The notes under the pieces are model-generated. The model had not been told where the DNA came from. It saw nothing but the letters and a program-made list of their open reading frames with translations, and did no database searches. From contig NZ_JAGA01000002.1 of NCBI RefSeq assembly GCF_000526415.1, forward strand, positions 124,001-188,000: 64,000 nucleotides of DNA, written 5' to 3'. Position 1 is the first letter of the stretch; the number at the start of each line of letters is the position of its first letter. The stretch is from Kallotenue papyrolyticum (GTDB lineage Bacteria > Chloroflexota > Chloroflexia > Chloroflexales > Kallotenuaceae). Positions 56,746 through 64,000 of the stretch are shown here, one piece after another. The position numbers and the translations under genes are program-made.

Positions 56746-57810
56746 ATGACCACCTTCTTGATTCGGCGTTTGCTGCAGATGGGCGTCGTTTTGCTCATCT
56801 CGACGATCATTATCTATTTTATTCTCAATCTCGTGCCAGGTGGTCCGCTGGACGATCTGCGCCAGCAGGTTGGCCGGCGGCGGCCAACCGCCCAGGATAT
56901 TGCGCGCATCGAACGCGCCCTGGGCCTGGACAAGCCCTGGTATCTGCAGTACATCACCTGGCTGGCCGGCGATACCTGGCTGGATAAGATCGGCTTTGAA
57001 GAGTATAAGGGTGACCGCAAGGGGATTATTCGCGGCGACTGGGGCACCTCCTGGTTCGTCTACCGCAACAAGCCGGTGCTGACCGTGATCCGCGAGCGCC
57101 TGCCGGATACCTTGCGCCTGCAGATCACCGCGCTGATTGTCTCGTTGCTGTTTGCCATCCCAATCGGCATTTACTCGGCGGTACGCCAATATTCGATTCC
57201 GGATTACATCTTCACAACCTTTAGCTTTCTGGGCATTTCGCTGCCATCCTTCTGGTTCGGATTGATGCTGATCGCAGCCATGCTGGCGCTGCGGCGCAAC
57301 GGCCTGTTCGCCTTCCCTACCGGTGATATCGTTGCGCTGCGCGACTATACGCTGCCGCTGCTGGGCCGCATCGACGCCGGCTCGCTGCTCGATCGCGTCC
57401 TCCACCTGGTGCTGCCGGTGACGGTGCTGGCGCTGCTGAGCATGGCCAGCTACAGCCGCTTCCTGCGCGCCTCGATGCTGGAGGTGCTCAAGCAGGACTA
57501 TGTGCGCACGGCGCGCGCCAAGGGCCTGCGCGAACGGGTGGTGATCCTCAAGCACGCTGCGCGCAACGCGCTGATCCCGCTGATCACCATTCTGGTCTAT
57601 TCCATTCCCGGCGTCTTTGGCGGCGCGATCATCACCGAGTCGATCTTCAACTACAAAGGTTTGGGCTACCTCTACCTGCAGGCGCTCAACTCGCGCGATT
57701 GGCCGATCGTGACGGCGTTCCTGCTGATCAACGCGATCCTGATCGTCATCGCCAACCTGCTGGCCGATATTCTGTACACGGTCGCCGACCCGCGCATTCG
57801 CCTTGATTGA
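56746..57810 (+). CDS. ABC transporter permease, DppB/OppB type
   Basis: 354 residues; ATG after GAGGCGGAACA. N-terminal FLIRRLLQMGVVLLISTIII is the family start. BPD_transp_1 core with the EAA loop ASMLEVLKQDYVRTARAKGL and KHAARNALIPLITILVYSIP. Six membrane helices. It forms a heterodimeric channel with the next permease. Confidence 0.94.
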   Translation: MTTFLIRRLLQMGVVLLISTIIIYFILNLVPGGPLDDLRQQVGRRRPTAQDIARIERALGLDKPWYLQYITWLAGDTWLDKIGFEEYKGDRKGIIRGDWGTSWFVYRNKPVLTVIRERLPDTLRLQITALIVSLLFAIPIGIYSAVRQYSIPDYIFTTFSFLGISLPSFWFGLMLIAAMLALRRNGLFAFPTGDIVALRDYTLPLLGRIDAGSLLDRVLHLVLPVTVLALLSMASYSRFLRASMLEVLKQDYVRTARAKGLRERVVILKHAARNALIPLITILVYSIPGVFGGAIITESIFNYKGLGYLYLQALNSRDWPIVTAFLLINAILIVIANLLADILYTVADPRIRLD

Positions 57811-57855
57811 GCAGCCGCCTGGCAGGCCGCATGAAGGAAAGGACACCAAGCAATT

Positions 57856-58755
57856 ATGGCCACGATTGCGACGCCACAATACGAAGGCGCCGATATTCTC
57901 GAACAGAAGATTGAAAGCCCATTACAGCAGGTCATTCGGCGCTACCTGCGTCACCGCCTGGCGGTGATCAGCACGATTGTGCTCTTGCTGATTATCATCC
58001 TGTGCGTTGGCGCGGACATCTTCACCTGGCACGACCCGATCTACAATAACGCCTCGATCCGCAACCGGCCGCCCTCGCGCGACTACATCATGGGCACCGA
58101 CGAGATCGGGCGCGACATCTATGCCCGCGTGCTGTATGCCGGGCGCATCTCGCTGGGCATCGCCTTTGTGACGGTGTTCTTCAGTGATCTGCTGGGCGTG
58201 ATCCTGGGAGTGATCAGCGGCTACTTCGGCGGCTGGGTCGACTCGCTGATCATGCGCATTGTGGACTTCATTCTGACGCTGCCGCTGCTGCCGATCCTGT
58301 TGGCGTTGATGGCGATCCTGACACCCAGCATCAAGCTGCTGATCATCGTCCTGGTGCTTACCGGCTGGACCACCAGTGCGCGCCTGATCCGTGGGCAGAT
58401 CCTCAGTCTGCGCGAGCGGGAGTTTATCGAAGCCTCGCGCGCGCTGGCGGCCTCGCGCTCACGCATCATGTTCAAGCACCTGGTGCCCAATGCCCTGGCA
58501 CCGATCATCGTCAATGTTACGCTCAACCTGAGCGCGATCATCATCACCGAGGCGGCGCTGAGCTACCTGGGCTTCGGGGTGCAGCTGCCGCAGGCCTCCT
58601 GGGGCAACATGCTCCAGCGCGTTGATCTGACCGTTCTGGACAAGTACCCCTGGCAGGCCTTCTTCCCGGGTCTGGCGATCTTCATCACCTCGCTGTGCTT
58701 CAATTTCATGGGGGACGGCCTGCGCGATGCGCTGGACCCGCGCATGAAACTCTAA
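57856..58755 (+). CDS. ABC transporter permease, DppC/OppC type
   Basis: 299 residues. Long cytoplasmic N-terminal segment followed by RYLRHRLAVISTIVLLLIII. Conserved HIMGTDEIGRD-like segment reads YIMGTDEIGRDIYARVLYAG. EAA loop SLREREFIEASRALAASRSR, then HLVPNALAPIIVNVTLNLSA. Partner of the DppB-type permease. Confidence 0.94.
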   Translation: MATIATPQYEGADILEQKIESPLQQVIRRYLRHRLAVISTIVLLLIIILCVGADIFTWHDPIYNNASIRNRPPSRDYIMGTDEIGRDIYARVLYAGRISLGIAFVTVFFSDLLGVILGVISGYFGGWVDSLIMRIVDFILTLPLLPILLALMAILTPSIKLLIIVLVLTGWTTSARLIRGQILSLREREFIEASRALAASRSRIMFKHLVPNALAPIIVNVTLNLSAIIITEAALSYLGFGVQLPQASWGNMLQRVDLTVLDKYPWQAFFPGLAIFITSLCFNFMGDGLRDALDPRMKL

Positions 58756-58823
58756 CGCGCCGGCCCCGGCGAGGTGCCGACATAGAATTGAGATGATGTG
58801 ATCAACCTAGAGGGATACCAGCC

Positions 58824-59834
58824 TTGACAGCCAAAGCGACCAGTCCAGCCAGCACGCCGCGTGCATCGGCCAAAACCAGTTATTTGTTGCGAGTAAAAGG
58901 CTTGAAAACCTACTTCTTCACCGAAGAAGGGGTGGTCAAAGCCGTTGACGGCATCGATTTTACGCTGCAGCCCGGCGAGGTGCTGGGCATCGTCGGCGAA
59001 TCCGGCTGCGGCAAATCCGTGACCTCGCTGTCGATCATGCGCCTGATCATGCCGCCCGGGCAGATCGTTGAGGGTGAAATCCTCTTCAACGGCGAAAATT
59101 TGCTGGAGTTGCCCGAAGATGAGATGCGCGAAATTCGCGGCAACCGCATCTCGATGATCTTTCAGCAGCCGACGACAGCGCTCAATCCGGTCTTTACCAT
59201 CGGCGATCAGATTCGCGAAGCGTTGATGGTGCATAAGGGTATGAGCAAACAGGAAGCGACCCAGCGCTGCGAGGAGTTGCTGCGGCTGGTCGGCATTCCT
59301 GACGCACGCCGGCGCATGGATGCCTATCCCCATCAACTTTCGGGCGGCATGTGCCAGCGCGTGATGATCGCCATGGGCTTGGCCTGCAACCCGGAGCTGT
59401 TGATCGCCGACGAACCCACCACAGCCCTGGACGTGACCATTCAGGCCCAGATTCTGGACCTGATGCGCGAGCTGCGCGAAAAGATCAACACCGCGATCAT
59501 TCTGATCACGCACGATCTGGGTGTCGTCGCCGAGATGGTGGACAACGTCCTGGTGATGTACGCCGGCAAAGTCGTCGAATACGCGCCGGTCAAGGAGCTC
59601 TTTGCCGCTCCCAAACATCCCTATACCCAGGGCCTGATCGCTTCGATCCCCGTCTTGGGGGTGATTAAGGATGAGCTGGCGACCATTCCAGGAACGGTGC
59701 CCAGCCTGATCAATGTGCCGCCTGGCTGCCGCTTCGCCAACCGGTGCCCGTATCGTATGGAGAAGTGCGACCAGGAAGAGCCGCCGTTGATCAAACTGGA
59801 AGGCAACCGCCTGGTACGCTGCTGGTTATACTAG
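58824..59834 (+). CDS. ABC transporter ATP-binding protein, DppD/OppD type
   Basis: 336 residues, TTG start at 58824 after GAGGG. Walker [14 protein letters not shown], signature [18 protein letters not shown], Walker [16 protein letters not shown]-loop ILITHDLGV. The OppD/DppD C-terminal extension has the cluster-like [20 protein letters not shown] cysteines typical of this subgroup. First of the two ATPases. Confidence 0.95.
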   Translation: MTAKATSPASTPRASAKTSYLLRVKGLKTYFFTEEGVVKAVDGIDFTLQPGEVLGIVGESGCGKSVTSLSIMRLIMPPGQIVEGEILFNGENLLELPEDEMREIRGNRISMIFQQPTTALNPVFTIGDQIREALMVHKGMSKQEATQRCEELLRLVGIPDARRRMDAYPHQLSGGMCQRVMIAMGLACNPELLIADEPTTALDVTIQAQILDLMRELREKINTAIILITHDLGVVAEMVDNVLVMYAGKVVEYAPVKELFAAPKHPYTQGLIASIPVLGVIKDELATIPGTVPSLINVPPGCRFANRCPYRMEKCDQEEPPLIKLEGNRLVRCWLY

Positions 59835-59848
59835 GTGGAGGTGCGTGT

Positions 59849-60883
59849 ATGACTCAACTCACTCCCTCACGCGAACCGGCCACCAGCTCGGTTGCCAGCA
59901 ACGGCAAGGCGCGCGACGACCTGCTGGTGGTACGCCATCTCAAGAAGTATTTTCCGGTCAAGGGCGGTCTGTTGCGCCGCACGGTCGCGCAGGTGAAAGC
60001 CGTTGACGATGTTAGCTTTACCATCAAGCGCGGCGAGACGCTGGGCCTGGTGGGCGAGTCGGGCTGTGGCAAAAGCACCACCGGCCGCACGATTCTGCGC
60101 CTGCTGCCGGCGACGGATGGCGAGGTCTATTTCGAGGGCAAAGATGTTCTCAAGGCCAATGCGCGCGAGCTCAAGGCACTGCGGCGCGACATGCAGATCG
60201 TCTTTCAAGATCCCTATGCCTCGCTCGATCCGCGCGTCACCGTCGGCGAGAGCATCGCGGAAGGGCTGAAGATCCACCGCATCGGCACGCCCAAGGAGCA
60301 GGCCGAGCGCGTGCACCAGGTGCTGCGCCAGGTTGGCCTGCGTCCCGAACTGGCGCGACGCTATCCGCACGAGTTCTCCGGCGGCCAGCGCCAGCGCATC
60401 GGCATTGCGCGCGCGCTGGTGCTGCAACCCAAGTTGATCGTCTGTGACGAGCCGGTCTCGGCGCTGGACGTCTCGATCCAGGCGCAGGTGCTCAACCTGC
60501 TCAAGCAGCTGCAGCGCGAAATGGGCCTCACCTATCTGTTCATCGCGCACAACCTGAGCGTGGTCGAACATATCAGCGATCGCGTGGGCGTGATGTATCT
60601 GGGCAAGATGGCCGAGCTGGCCGATCGCGACGAACTCTTCCGCAACCCGATGCATCCCTACACCAAAGCGCTGATGTCGGCGATCCCCATTCCCGACCCA
60701 ACTCTGAAGCGCGAACGCATCATCCTGGAAGGCGACGTGCCCAGCCCGCTCAACCCCCCATCGGGCTGCCGCTTCCATCCCCGCTGCTGGATGGCCAAGG
60801 AGATCTGCAGAGAGGTCGAACCGGCCTTTGAAGAGAAGCAACCTGGGCACTGGGTCGCCTGCCATTTTGCAGGCCAGTTCTAG
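59849..60883 (+). CDS. ABC transporter ATP-binding protein, DppF/OppF type
   Basis: 344 residues; ATG at 59849 after GGTGGAGG, fifteen bases past the first ATPase. Walker [14 protein letters not shown], signature [17 protein letters not shown], Walker [16 protein letters not shown]-loop [10 protein letters not shown]-terminal [20 protein letters not shown] resembles its partner. Last gene of the transporter operon; a hairpin follows. Confidence 0.95.
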   Translation: MTQLTPSREPATSSVASNGKARDDLLVVRHLKKYFPVKGGLLRRTVAQVKAVDDVSFTIKRGETLGLVGESGCGKSTTGRTILRLLPATDGEVYFEGKDVLKANARELKALRRDMQIVFQDPYASLDPRVTVGESIAEGLKIHRIGTPKEQAERVHQVLRQVGLRPELARRYPHEFSGGQRQRIGIARALVLQPKLIVCDEPVSALDVSIQAQVLNLLKQLQREMGLTYLFIAHNLSVVEHISDRVGVMYLGKMAELADRDELFRNPMHPYTKALMSAIPIPDPTLKRERIILEGDVPSPLNPPSGCRFHPRCWMAKEICREVEPAFEEKQPGHWVACHFAGQF

Positions 60884-60905
60884 CGCCGCAAGACACGCGC
60901 GCCGG

Positions 60906-60937
60906 CGAGGGATGAGGCCACCCGGTCTCGTCCCTCG
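60906..60937 (+). terminator. Stem-loop after the ABC transporter operon
   Basis: CGAGGGATGAG, ten-base loop, CTCGTCCCTCG (11-bp stem with one G-U pair), 22 bases past the last ATPase stop. No clear T-tract. Confidence 0.5.
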
Positions 60938-60990
60938 GCGCTGCCGGGCTAGCTGTACAAGCGCGCCGGATCTGGTATCATGCATCCGGT

Positions 60991-62832
60991 ATGACACCAT
61001 CGAGAGGCAGATCCACGTTGATCTCGCGTTGTGGCCCGTGGCTGTTGGTCCTGAGTCTGCTGCTCGGCTGCACCATCCAGCCGGCGCCGGCGGCCCTCCC
61101 GCCGGCAGCCACCGCCACCGCTGAGCCCAGCGCAGCGCAGACCGATCCCGCACCGCCGGCCACCACGCCGCCGGTTGCCGCGCAGCAGAATCGTGCGCCG
61201 GCCGAAACGTCAAGCTGGACGATTGCGCTGGAGGATGAACCCGGCAATCTGTTCCCCTTCTCGCCGGATGGACGCGCCGCGGCGCCGGTGCTGCAAGCCA
61301 TGCTCCCTGCGCCGGTCTTGGAGCACAACTACACCTACACCACCACCGGCGTCCTCGAACGCTTGCCAACCCTGGACAACGGCGATGTGCAGCTCGAGGA
61401 GCTCAACGGCTTTCTCGACGAGACCGGCCAGTTCACGCTCACCGAAACCACCCAGCCGACCACGACTCAGCGGCTGGTAGTCATCTTTCGCTGGAATCCG
61501 GCCCTGCGCTGGGCCGACGGCACGCCCCTAACCGCAGCCGACTCCGTCTTCAGCTACGACCTCTTCGGTCAGATCGAAGCGCCGGCGGAAGCCAACGCCA
61601 TCCGCGCCATGCTCGAACGCTACGAGCTGGTGGACGAGCACACCACACGCGCGGTCTTCAAGCCGGGCCGCGTCGAGCCGGCCTACCTGCACGCCGCCTG
61701 GCCGCCGCTGCCCAAGCACCGTCTGGCCGATCTGCCCGCCGATCAGGCGCTGGAGACCTTTCGACGCGAGCCACTGGGCTATGGTCCTTACACCTTCGCC
61801 TTCCAGGAACCCGGACGGCTGGTCCTGCAGCGCAACGAGTACTGGCCCGCTGCACAGCGCTTGCCCGCACAGCTCATCTTCCGCTTTGTGGGCTCCGCCG
61901 AAAATGTGCGCAGCGCCGTTGTCGGCGGCGAAGCTGATGTCGGTGTCCTCGAACGCAGCTCCGGCGATCTGTTCCGTTTTCTGGAGCAGGATCGCCAGAC
62001 CGAAGCCGCGCGCGTGATCACGCTGGCCGGCCCGATCTATGAGCATCTCGACCTCAATCTAGACCAGTCCTGGCTCCAGGACATCCGCGTGCGGCGCGCG
62101 CTAGCGCATGCCATCAATCGCCAAGCGCTGAGCGAGCAGTTCTTTGGCGGTCTGGTCGCACCGCTGCATAGCTGGATCCTGCCGGAACAGCGCGCTTTCT
62201 ATGCCGGTGATGAGCAGCTCCGACGCTACGACTACGATCCGGAGCGCGCCAACGCGCTGCTGGAGGAAGCCGGCCTGGCCGATCACAACGGTGATGGGCT
62301 GCGCGATCTGCCCAGCGGCGAGCCGTTCACCGCGACGTTGCTGACCAGCGCCACGCCCCTGCGCACCGCCATGGCTGAGCAGATCGCCGGCAACCTGCGC
62401 GCGGTCGGTATCAACAGCGAGGTGCAGACCCAACCGCTTGATCAGTTCTACAGCCGTACCGGGCCGCTTTACCGGCGCAGTTTTGAACTGGCGCTCTTTG
62501 CCTGGATCGCCAATACCGATCCGGATGGCCTGGCGTTGTGGAGCTGCAATGCCGTACCCAAAGCCGAGAATGGCTTTACCGGCAACAATTTCAGCGGCTG
62601 GTGCTTCGAGGAAGCCGAATGGGCCCTGCGCCGCGCGACCAGCACGCTCGATCCCACCGCCCGCGCGCGCGACTATCTGAAGCATCAGCAACTCTGGTCC
62701 CAGGAAGTGCCGGTCATTCCCCTGCTGCAGCGCCCGATCGTTGTGCTGCACCGGCCGACCCTGACCGGCGTCGCTCCCGACCCGCTAGCGCCGATCACCT
62801 GGAACCTCGAGCAGTGGAGCCATGCCCCCTAG
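60991..62832 (+). CDS. Second peptide-binding lipoprotein (SBP_bac_5)
   Basis: 613 residues if the ATG at 60991 is used. A TTG at 61018 preceded by GAGAGG would give a more typical signal peptide (ISRCGPWLLVLSLLLGC, lipobox LLLGC). A -10-like TATCAT at 60976 would make the ATG nearly leaderless. A Pro/Ala/Thr linker is followed by an SBP_bac_5 domain: FRWNPALRWADGTPLTAADS, DIRVRRALAHAINRQALSEQ, LLEEAGLADHNGDGLRDLPS. It probably supplies the neighbouring transporter with other substrates. VanZ overlaps its end. Confidence 0.9.
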   Translation: MTPSRGRSTLISRCGPWLLVLSLLLGCTIQPAPAALPPAATATAEPSAAQTDPAPPATTPPVAAQQNRAPAETSSWTIALEDEPGNLFPFSPDGRAAAPVLQAMLPAPVLEHNYTYTTTGVLERLPTLDNGDVQLEELNGFLDETGQFTLTETTQPTTTQRLVVIFRWNPALRWADGTPLTAADSVFSYDLFGQIEAPAEANAIRAMLERYELVDEHTTRAVFKPGRVEPAYLHAAWPPLPKHRLADLPADQALETFRREPLGYGPYTFAFQEPGRLVLQRNEYWPAAQRLPAQLIFRFVGSAENVRSAVVGGEADVGVLERSSGDLFRFLEQDRQTEAARVITLAGPIYEHLDLNLDQSWLQDIRVRRALAHAINRQALSEQFFGGLVAPLHSWILPEQRAFYAGDEQLRRYDYDPERANALLEEAGLADHNGDGLRDLPSGEPFTATLLTSATPLRTAMAEQIAGNLRAVGINSEVQTQPLDQFYSRTGPLYRRSFELALFAWIANTDPDGLALWSCNAVPKAENGFTGNNFSGWCFEEAEWALRRATSTLDPTARARDYLKHQQLWSQEVPVIPLLQRPIVVLHRPTLTGVAPDPLAPITWNLEQWSHAP

Positions 62833-63247
62833 AATCACGCGAGCCATCCTGCGCTGGCTGCCGGCCCTCGCATGGATGGCTCTGATCTTCTGGTTTTCGT
62901 CGCAGCCGGATCTGCCCCGCCCGGCCAACGATCTGCTGAACCTGATCCTACGCAAAAGCGCCCACGCCGGCGTGTACGCCGTGCTCGCGCTCTTGTATGT
63001 GTGGGCACTCGGCGGCTGGCGCTGGCGCTGGTGGGCCTTCGGCCTGGCCGCGCTCTATGCCGTCAGCGATGAGTTCCACCAGTCGTTCACGCCCAAGCGC
63101 CACCCAACCGCGACCGATGTGCTGATCGACTGCCTCGGCGCGTATGCCGGCCTGCGACTGGGTCCCCATCTGCTACCGGTTATTGTAGAAAGAGTTCGAA
63201 GTTGGGCTGCCGGTCGCGACCCAGCAGGTGCCGAAAGGCGCGCCTGA
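62822..63247 (+). CDS. VanZ family membrane protein
   Basis: 141 residues; ATG inside the last codons of the preceding gene (eleven-base overlap). Conserved VanZ motifs: LIFWFSSQ and AVSDEFHQSFTPKRHPTATD, then VLIDCLGAYAGL. Four membrane helices are predicted by hydrophobicity. Named after a teicoplanin-resistance accessory gene, but most homologues have no proven role. Its 3' end overlaps the opposite-strand gene 63180-63371. Confidence 0.9.
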   Translation: MPPRITRAILRWLPALAWMALIFWFSSQPDLPRPANDLLNLILRKSAHAGVYAVLALLYVWALGGWRWRWWAFGLAALYAVSDEFHQSFTPKRHPTATDVLIDCLGAYAGLRLGPHLLPVIVERVRSWAAGRDPAGAERRA

Positions 63248-63371
63248 GGCCATCTACGGCCTCGTCGCCCAGCCAGAAACTCAGCAACGCGCCGACGACC
63301 AGGCCGGTCGCGCTGCCAACCGCCGCTCCCAGCGCGAACAGTAGATATCGATCTCGAGCGGTGGACTCCAT
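63180..63371 (-). CDS. Small membrane protein, 63 residues (YtxH-like)
   Basis: ATG at 63371 after AAAGGACAGATCG. Begins MESTARDRYLLFALGAAVGS and has a glycine-rich membrane helix (GSATGLVVGALLSFWLG) followed by a basic tail. The Gly-rich helix near the N-terminus recalls YtxH-type small proteins; this is a weak match. It follows rsfS on the same strand by eleven bases and overlaps the 3' end of the opposing VanZ gene by 68 bases. Confidence 0.6.
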   Translation of the reverse strand: MESTARDRYLLFALGAAVGSATGLVVGALLSFWLGDEAVDGLRRAFRHLLGRDRQPNFELFLQ

Positions 63372-63382
63372 CGATCTGTCCT

Positions 63383-63727
63383 TTATTGAACAACGACTAC
63401 AGGCTGGGCCTGCTTCCACAGCCGTTCCAGACGATAGAACTCGCGTTGCTCCGGCGAGAAGATGTGGATCACCACGTCCGAGAAATCGAGCAAGACCCAA
63501 CCGCCTTCGGGCGAGCCCTCGATGCGCGGATGGCGTGCACCGGCCTTGACCAGCTCTTCGTCTAGGGTGTTGACCAGCGTCCGGAGCTGGCGCTCATTCT
63601 CCGCCGTGCAGACCACGAAGTAATCGGCGATCGGGGTCAGCCCGCGCAGATCCAGCATCAGGATGTCGTGCGCCTGCTTGTCCTCGGCAAGAGTCACCGC
63701 ACGACGCGCCAAGACTACCGCTTCGAT
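63383..63727 (-). CDS. rsfS: Ribosome silencing factor RsfS
   Basis: About 114 residues. Core: LAEDKQAHDILMLDLRGLTP, IADYFVVCTAENERQLRTLV, GWVLLDFSDVVIHIFSPEQR, EFYRLERLW. It binds ribosomal protein L14 and blocks subunit joining under starvation. The first ordinary start is a TTG at 63712, but the only good ribosome-binding site (GAGGAGG) lies eight bases before an ATC at 63725-63727. From ATC the protein would read IEAVVLARRAVTLAEDKQAH, close to typical RsfS starts. I therefore extend the gene to the ATC and consider it a non-canonical start. Minimum extent is 63383-63712. Confidence 0.85.
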   Translation of the reverse strand: MEAVVLARRAVTLAEDKQAHDILMLDLRGLTPIADYFVVCTAENERQLRTLVNTLDEELVKAGARHPRIEGSPEGGWVLLDFSDVVIHIFSPEQREFYRLERLWKQAQPVVVVQ

Positions 63728-63822
63728 ACGCGTTGCCTCCTCTACCTAAATGTCCTGCGACTCAGACAGAGTCCGCAGCTCTATTGTACCATGCCGGCGC
63801 GTCAGCGTTCCGACCCGTCGCT

Positions 63823-64000
63823 TCAGATTAACGCCATTTCGCGGCCAACCGTTTCAAAGACATTCAAGGCCTCTTCCAGATCGGCGCGACTGTGCGCCGC
63901 GGTGACAATCGTGCGGACGCGCCCCTTGTCGCGCGGTACTGTCGGGTAGGCGATCCCCTGGGCAAACACGCCGCGCGCGAAGAGTCGGTCCGAGAACTGC
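63823..64000 (-). CDS. kbl: Glycine C-acetyltransferase, C-terminal end (partial)
   Basis: The 58 residues in the window read [20 protein letters not shown], then [20 protein letters not shown], and end [13 protein letters not shown]. The pattern GVFAQGI-PTVP-K-R-RTIVTA-H is the C-terminus of alpha-oxoamine synthases, closest to 2-amino-3-ketobutyrate CoA ligase (KBL), which splits threonine-derived 2-amino-3-ketobutyrate to glycine and acetyl-CoA. BioF-type enzymes remain possible. The catalytic part is outside the window. Confidence 0.8.
   Translation of the reverse strand, partial: QFSDRLFARGVFAQGIAYPTVPRDKGRVRTIVTAAHSRADLEEALNVFETVGREMALI

Overview
The window looks like a chromosomal stretch from a GC-rich bacterium. 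Gene content suggests Chloroflexota (class Chloroflexia or a close relative): a 14-subunit complex I operon, CpXC and Uma2 proteins, GerMN lipoproteins, two RpoD-like sigma factors and G-rich intergenic tracts. No rRNA marker is present, so this placement is an inference. Most genes are housekeeping and densely packed; starts are often GTG or TTG.

Layout. 1-1.4 kb: partial methyltransferase and a gamma carbonic anhydrase. 1.4-6.7 kb: an accessory island that looks less GC-rich. It holds two related cassettes encoding TPR proteins and a tyrosine/tryptophan-rich protein, tiny membrane peptides, an IS200/IS605-type element that has landed inside one TPR gene, and a LuxR-type regulator whose reading frame is broken near its start. 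6.9-19 kb: GerMN lipoprotein, PucR regulator, 3-hydroxybutyryl-CoA dehydrogenase, a sigma factor, an aminotransferase, a sugar nucleotidyltransferase/phosphomannomutase fusion, a degenerate GGDEF protein and glutamate dehydrogenase. 19-24.7 kb: a glycosyltransferase fused to a CDP-alcohol phosphatidyltransferase, ParB/ParA, glycogen synthase and a small zinc-finger membrane protein. 24.9-25.3 kb: four tRNA genes (Trp, Pro-GGG, Leu-CAA, Pro-CGG). 25.4-35.7 kb: DAHP synthase, IMP dehydrogenase, CpXC protein, FabF, RNase III, RmlD-like reductase, PRPP synthetase, a sigma-like/anti-sigma pair, MazG and a zinc-ribbon protein.

36.0-52.0 kb: complete nuoA-N for NADH:quinone oxidoreductase, with a Uma2-family nuclease-like gene inserted between nuoF and nuoG. 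The operon has a promoter upstream and a strong stem-loop downstream. 52.1-54.3 kb: SmpB, a 52-residue zinc protein and a second sigma factor with a clear promoter. 54.5-60.9 kb: a complete peptide/oligopeptide ABC transporter (binding protein, two permeases, two ATPases) behind a consensus promoter. 61-64 kb: a second binding protein, VanZ, a small membrane protein, RsfS and the C-terminal end of a glycine C-acetyltransferase.

The least explained part is the 1.4-6.7 kb island. There is direct sequence evidence that the transposon split a TPR gene: the TPR tail reappears on its far side at the matching position. The transposon's TnpA is dead while its TnpB keeps its active-site residues, and the secreted aromatic-rich family looks uncharacterised. 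Other points worth checking are an in-frame internal start inside the lipid/glycosyl fusion gene, a perfect 19-bp palindrome against the fabF ribosome-binding site, and a probable ATC start for rsfS.
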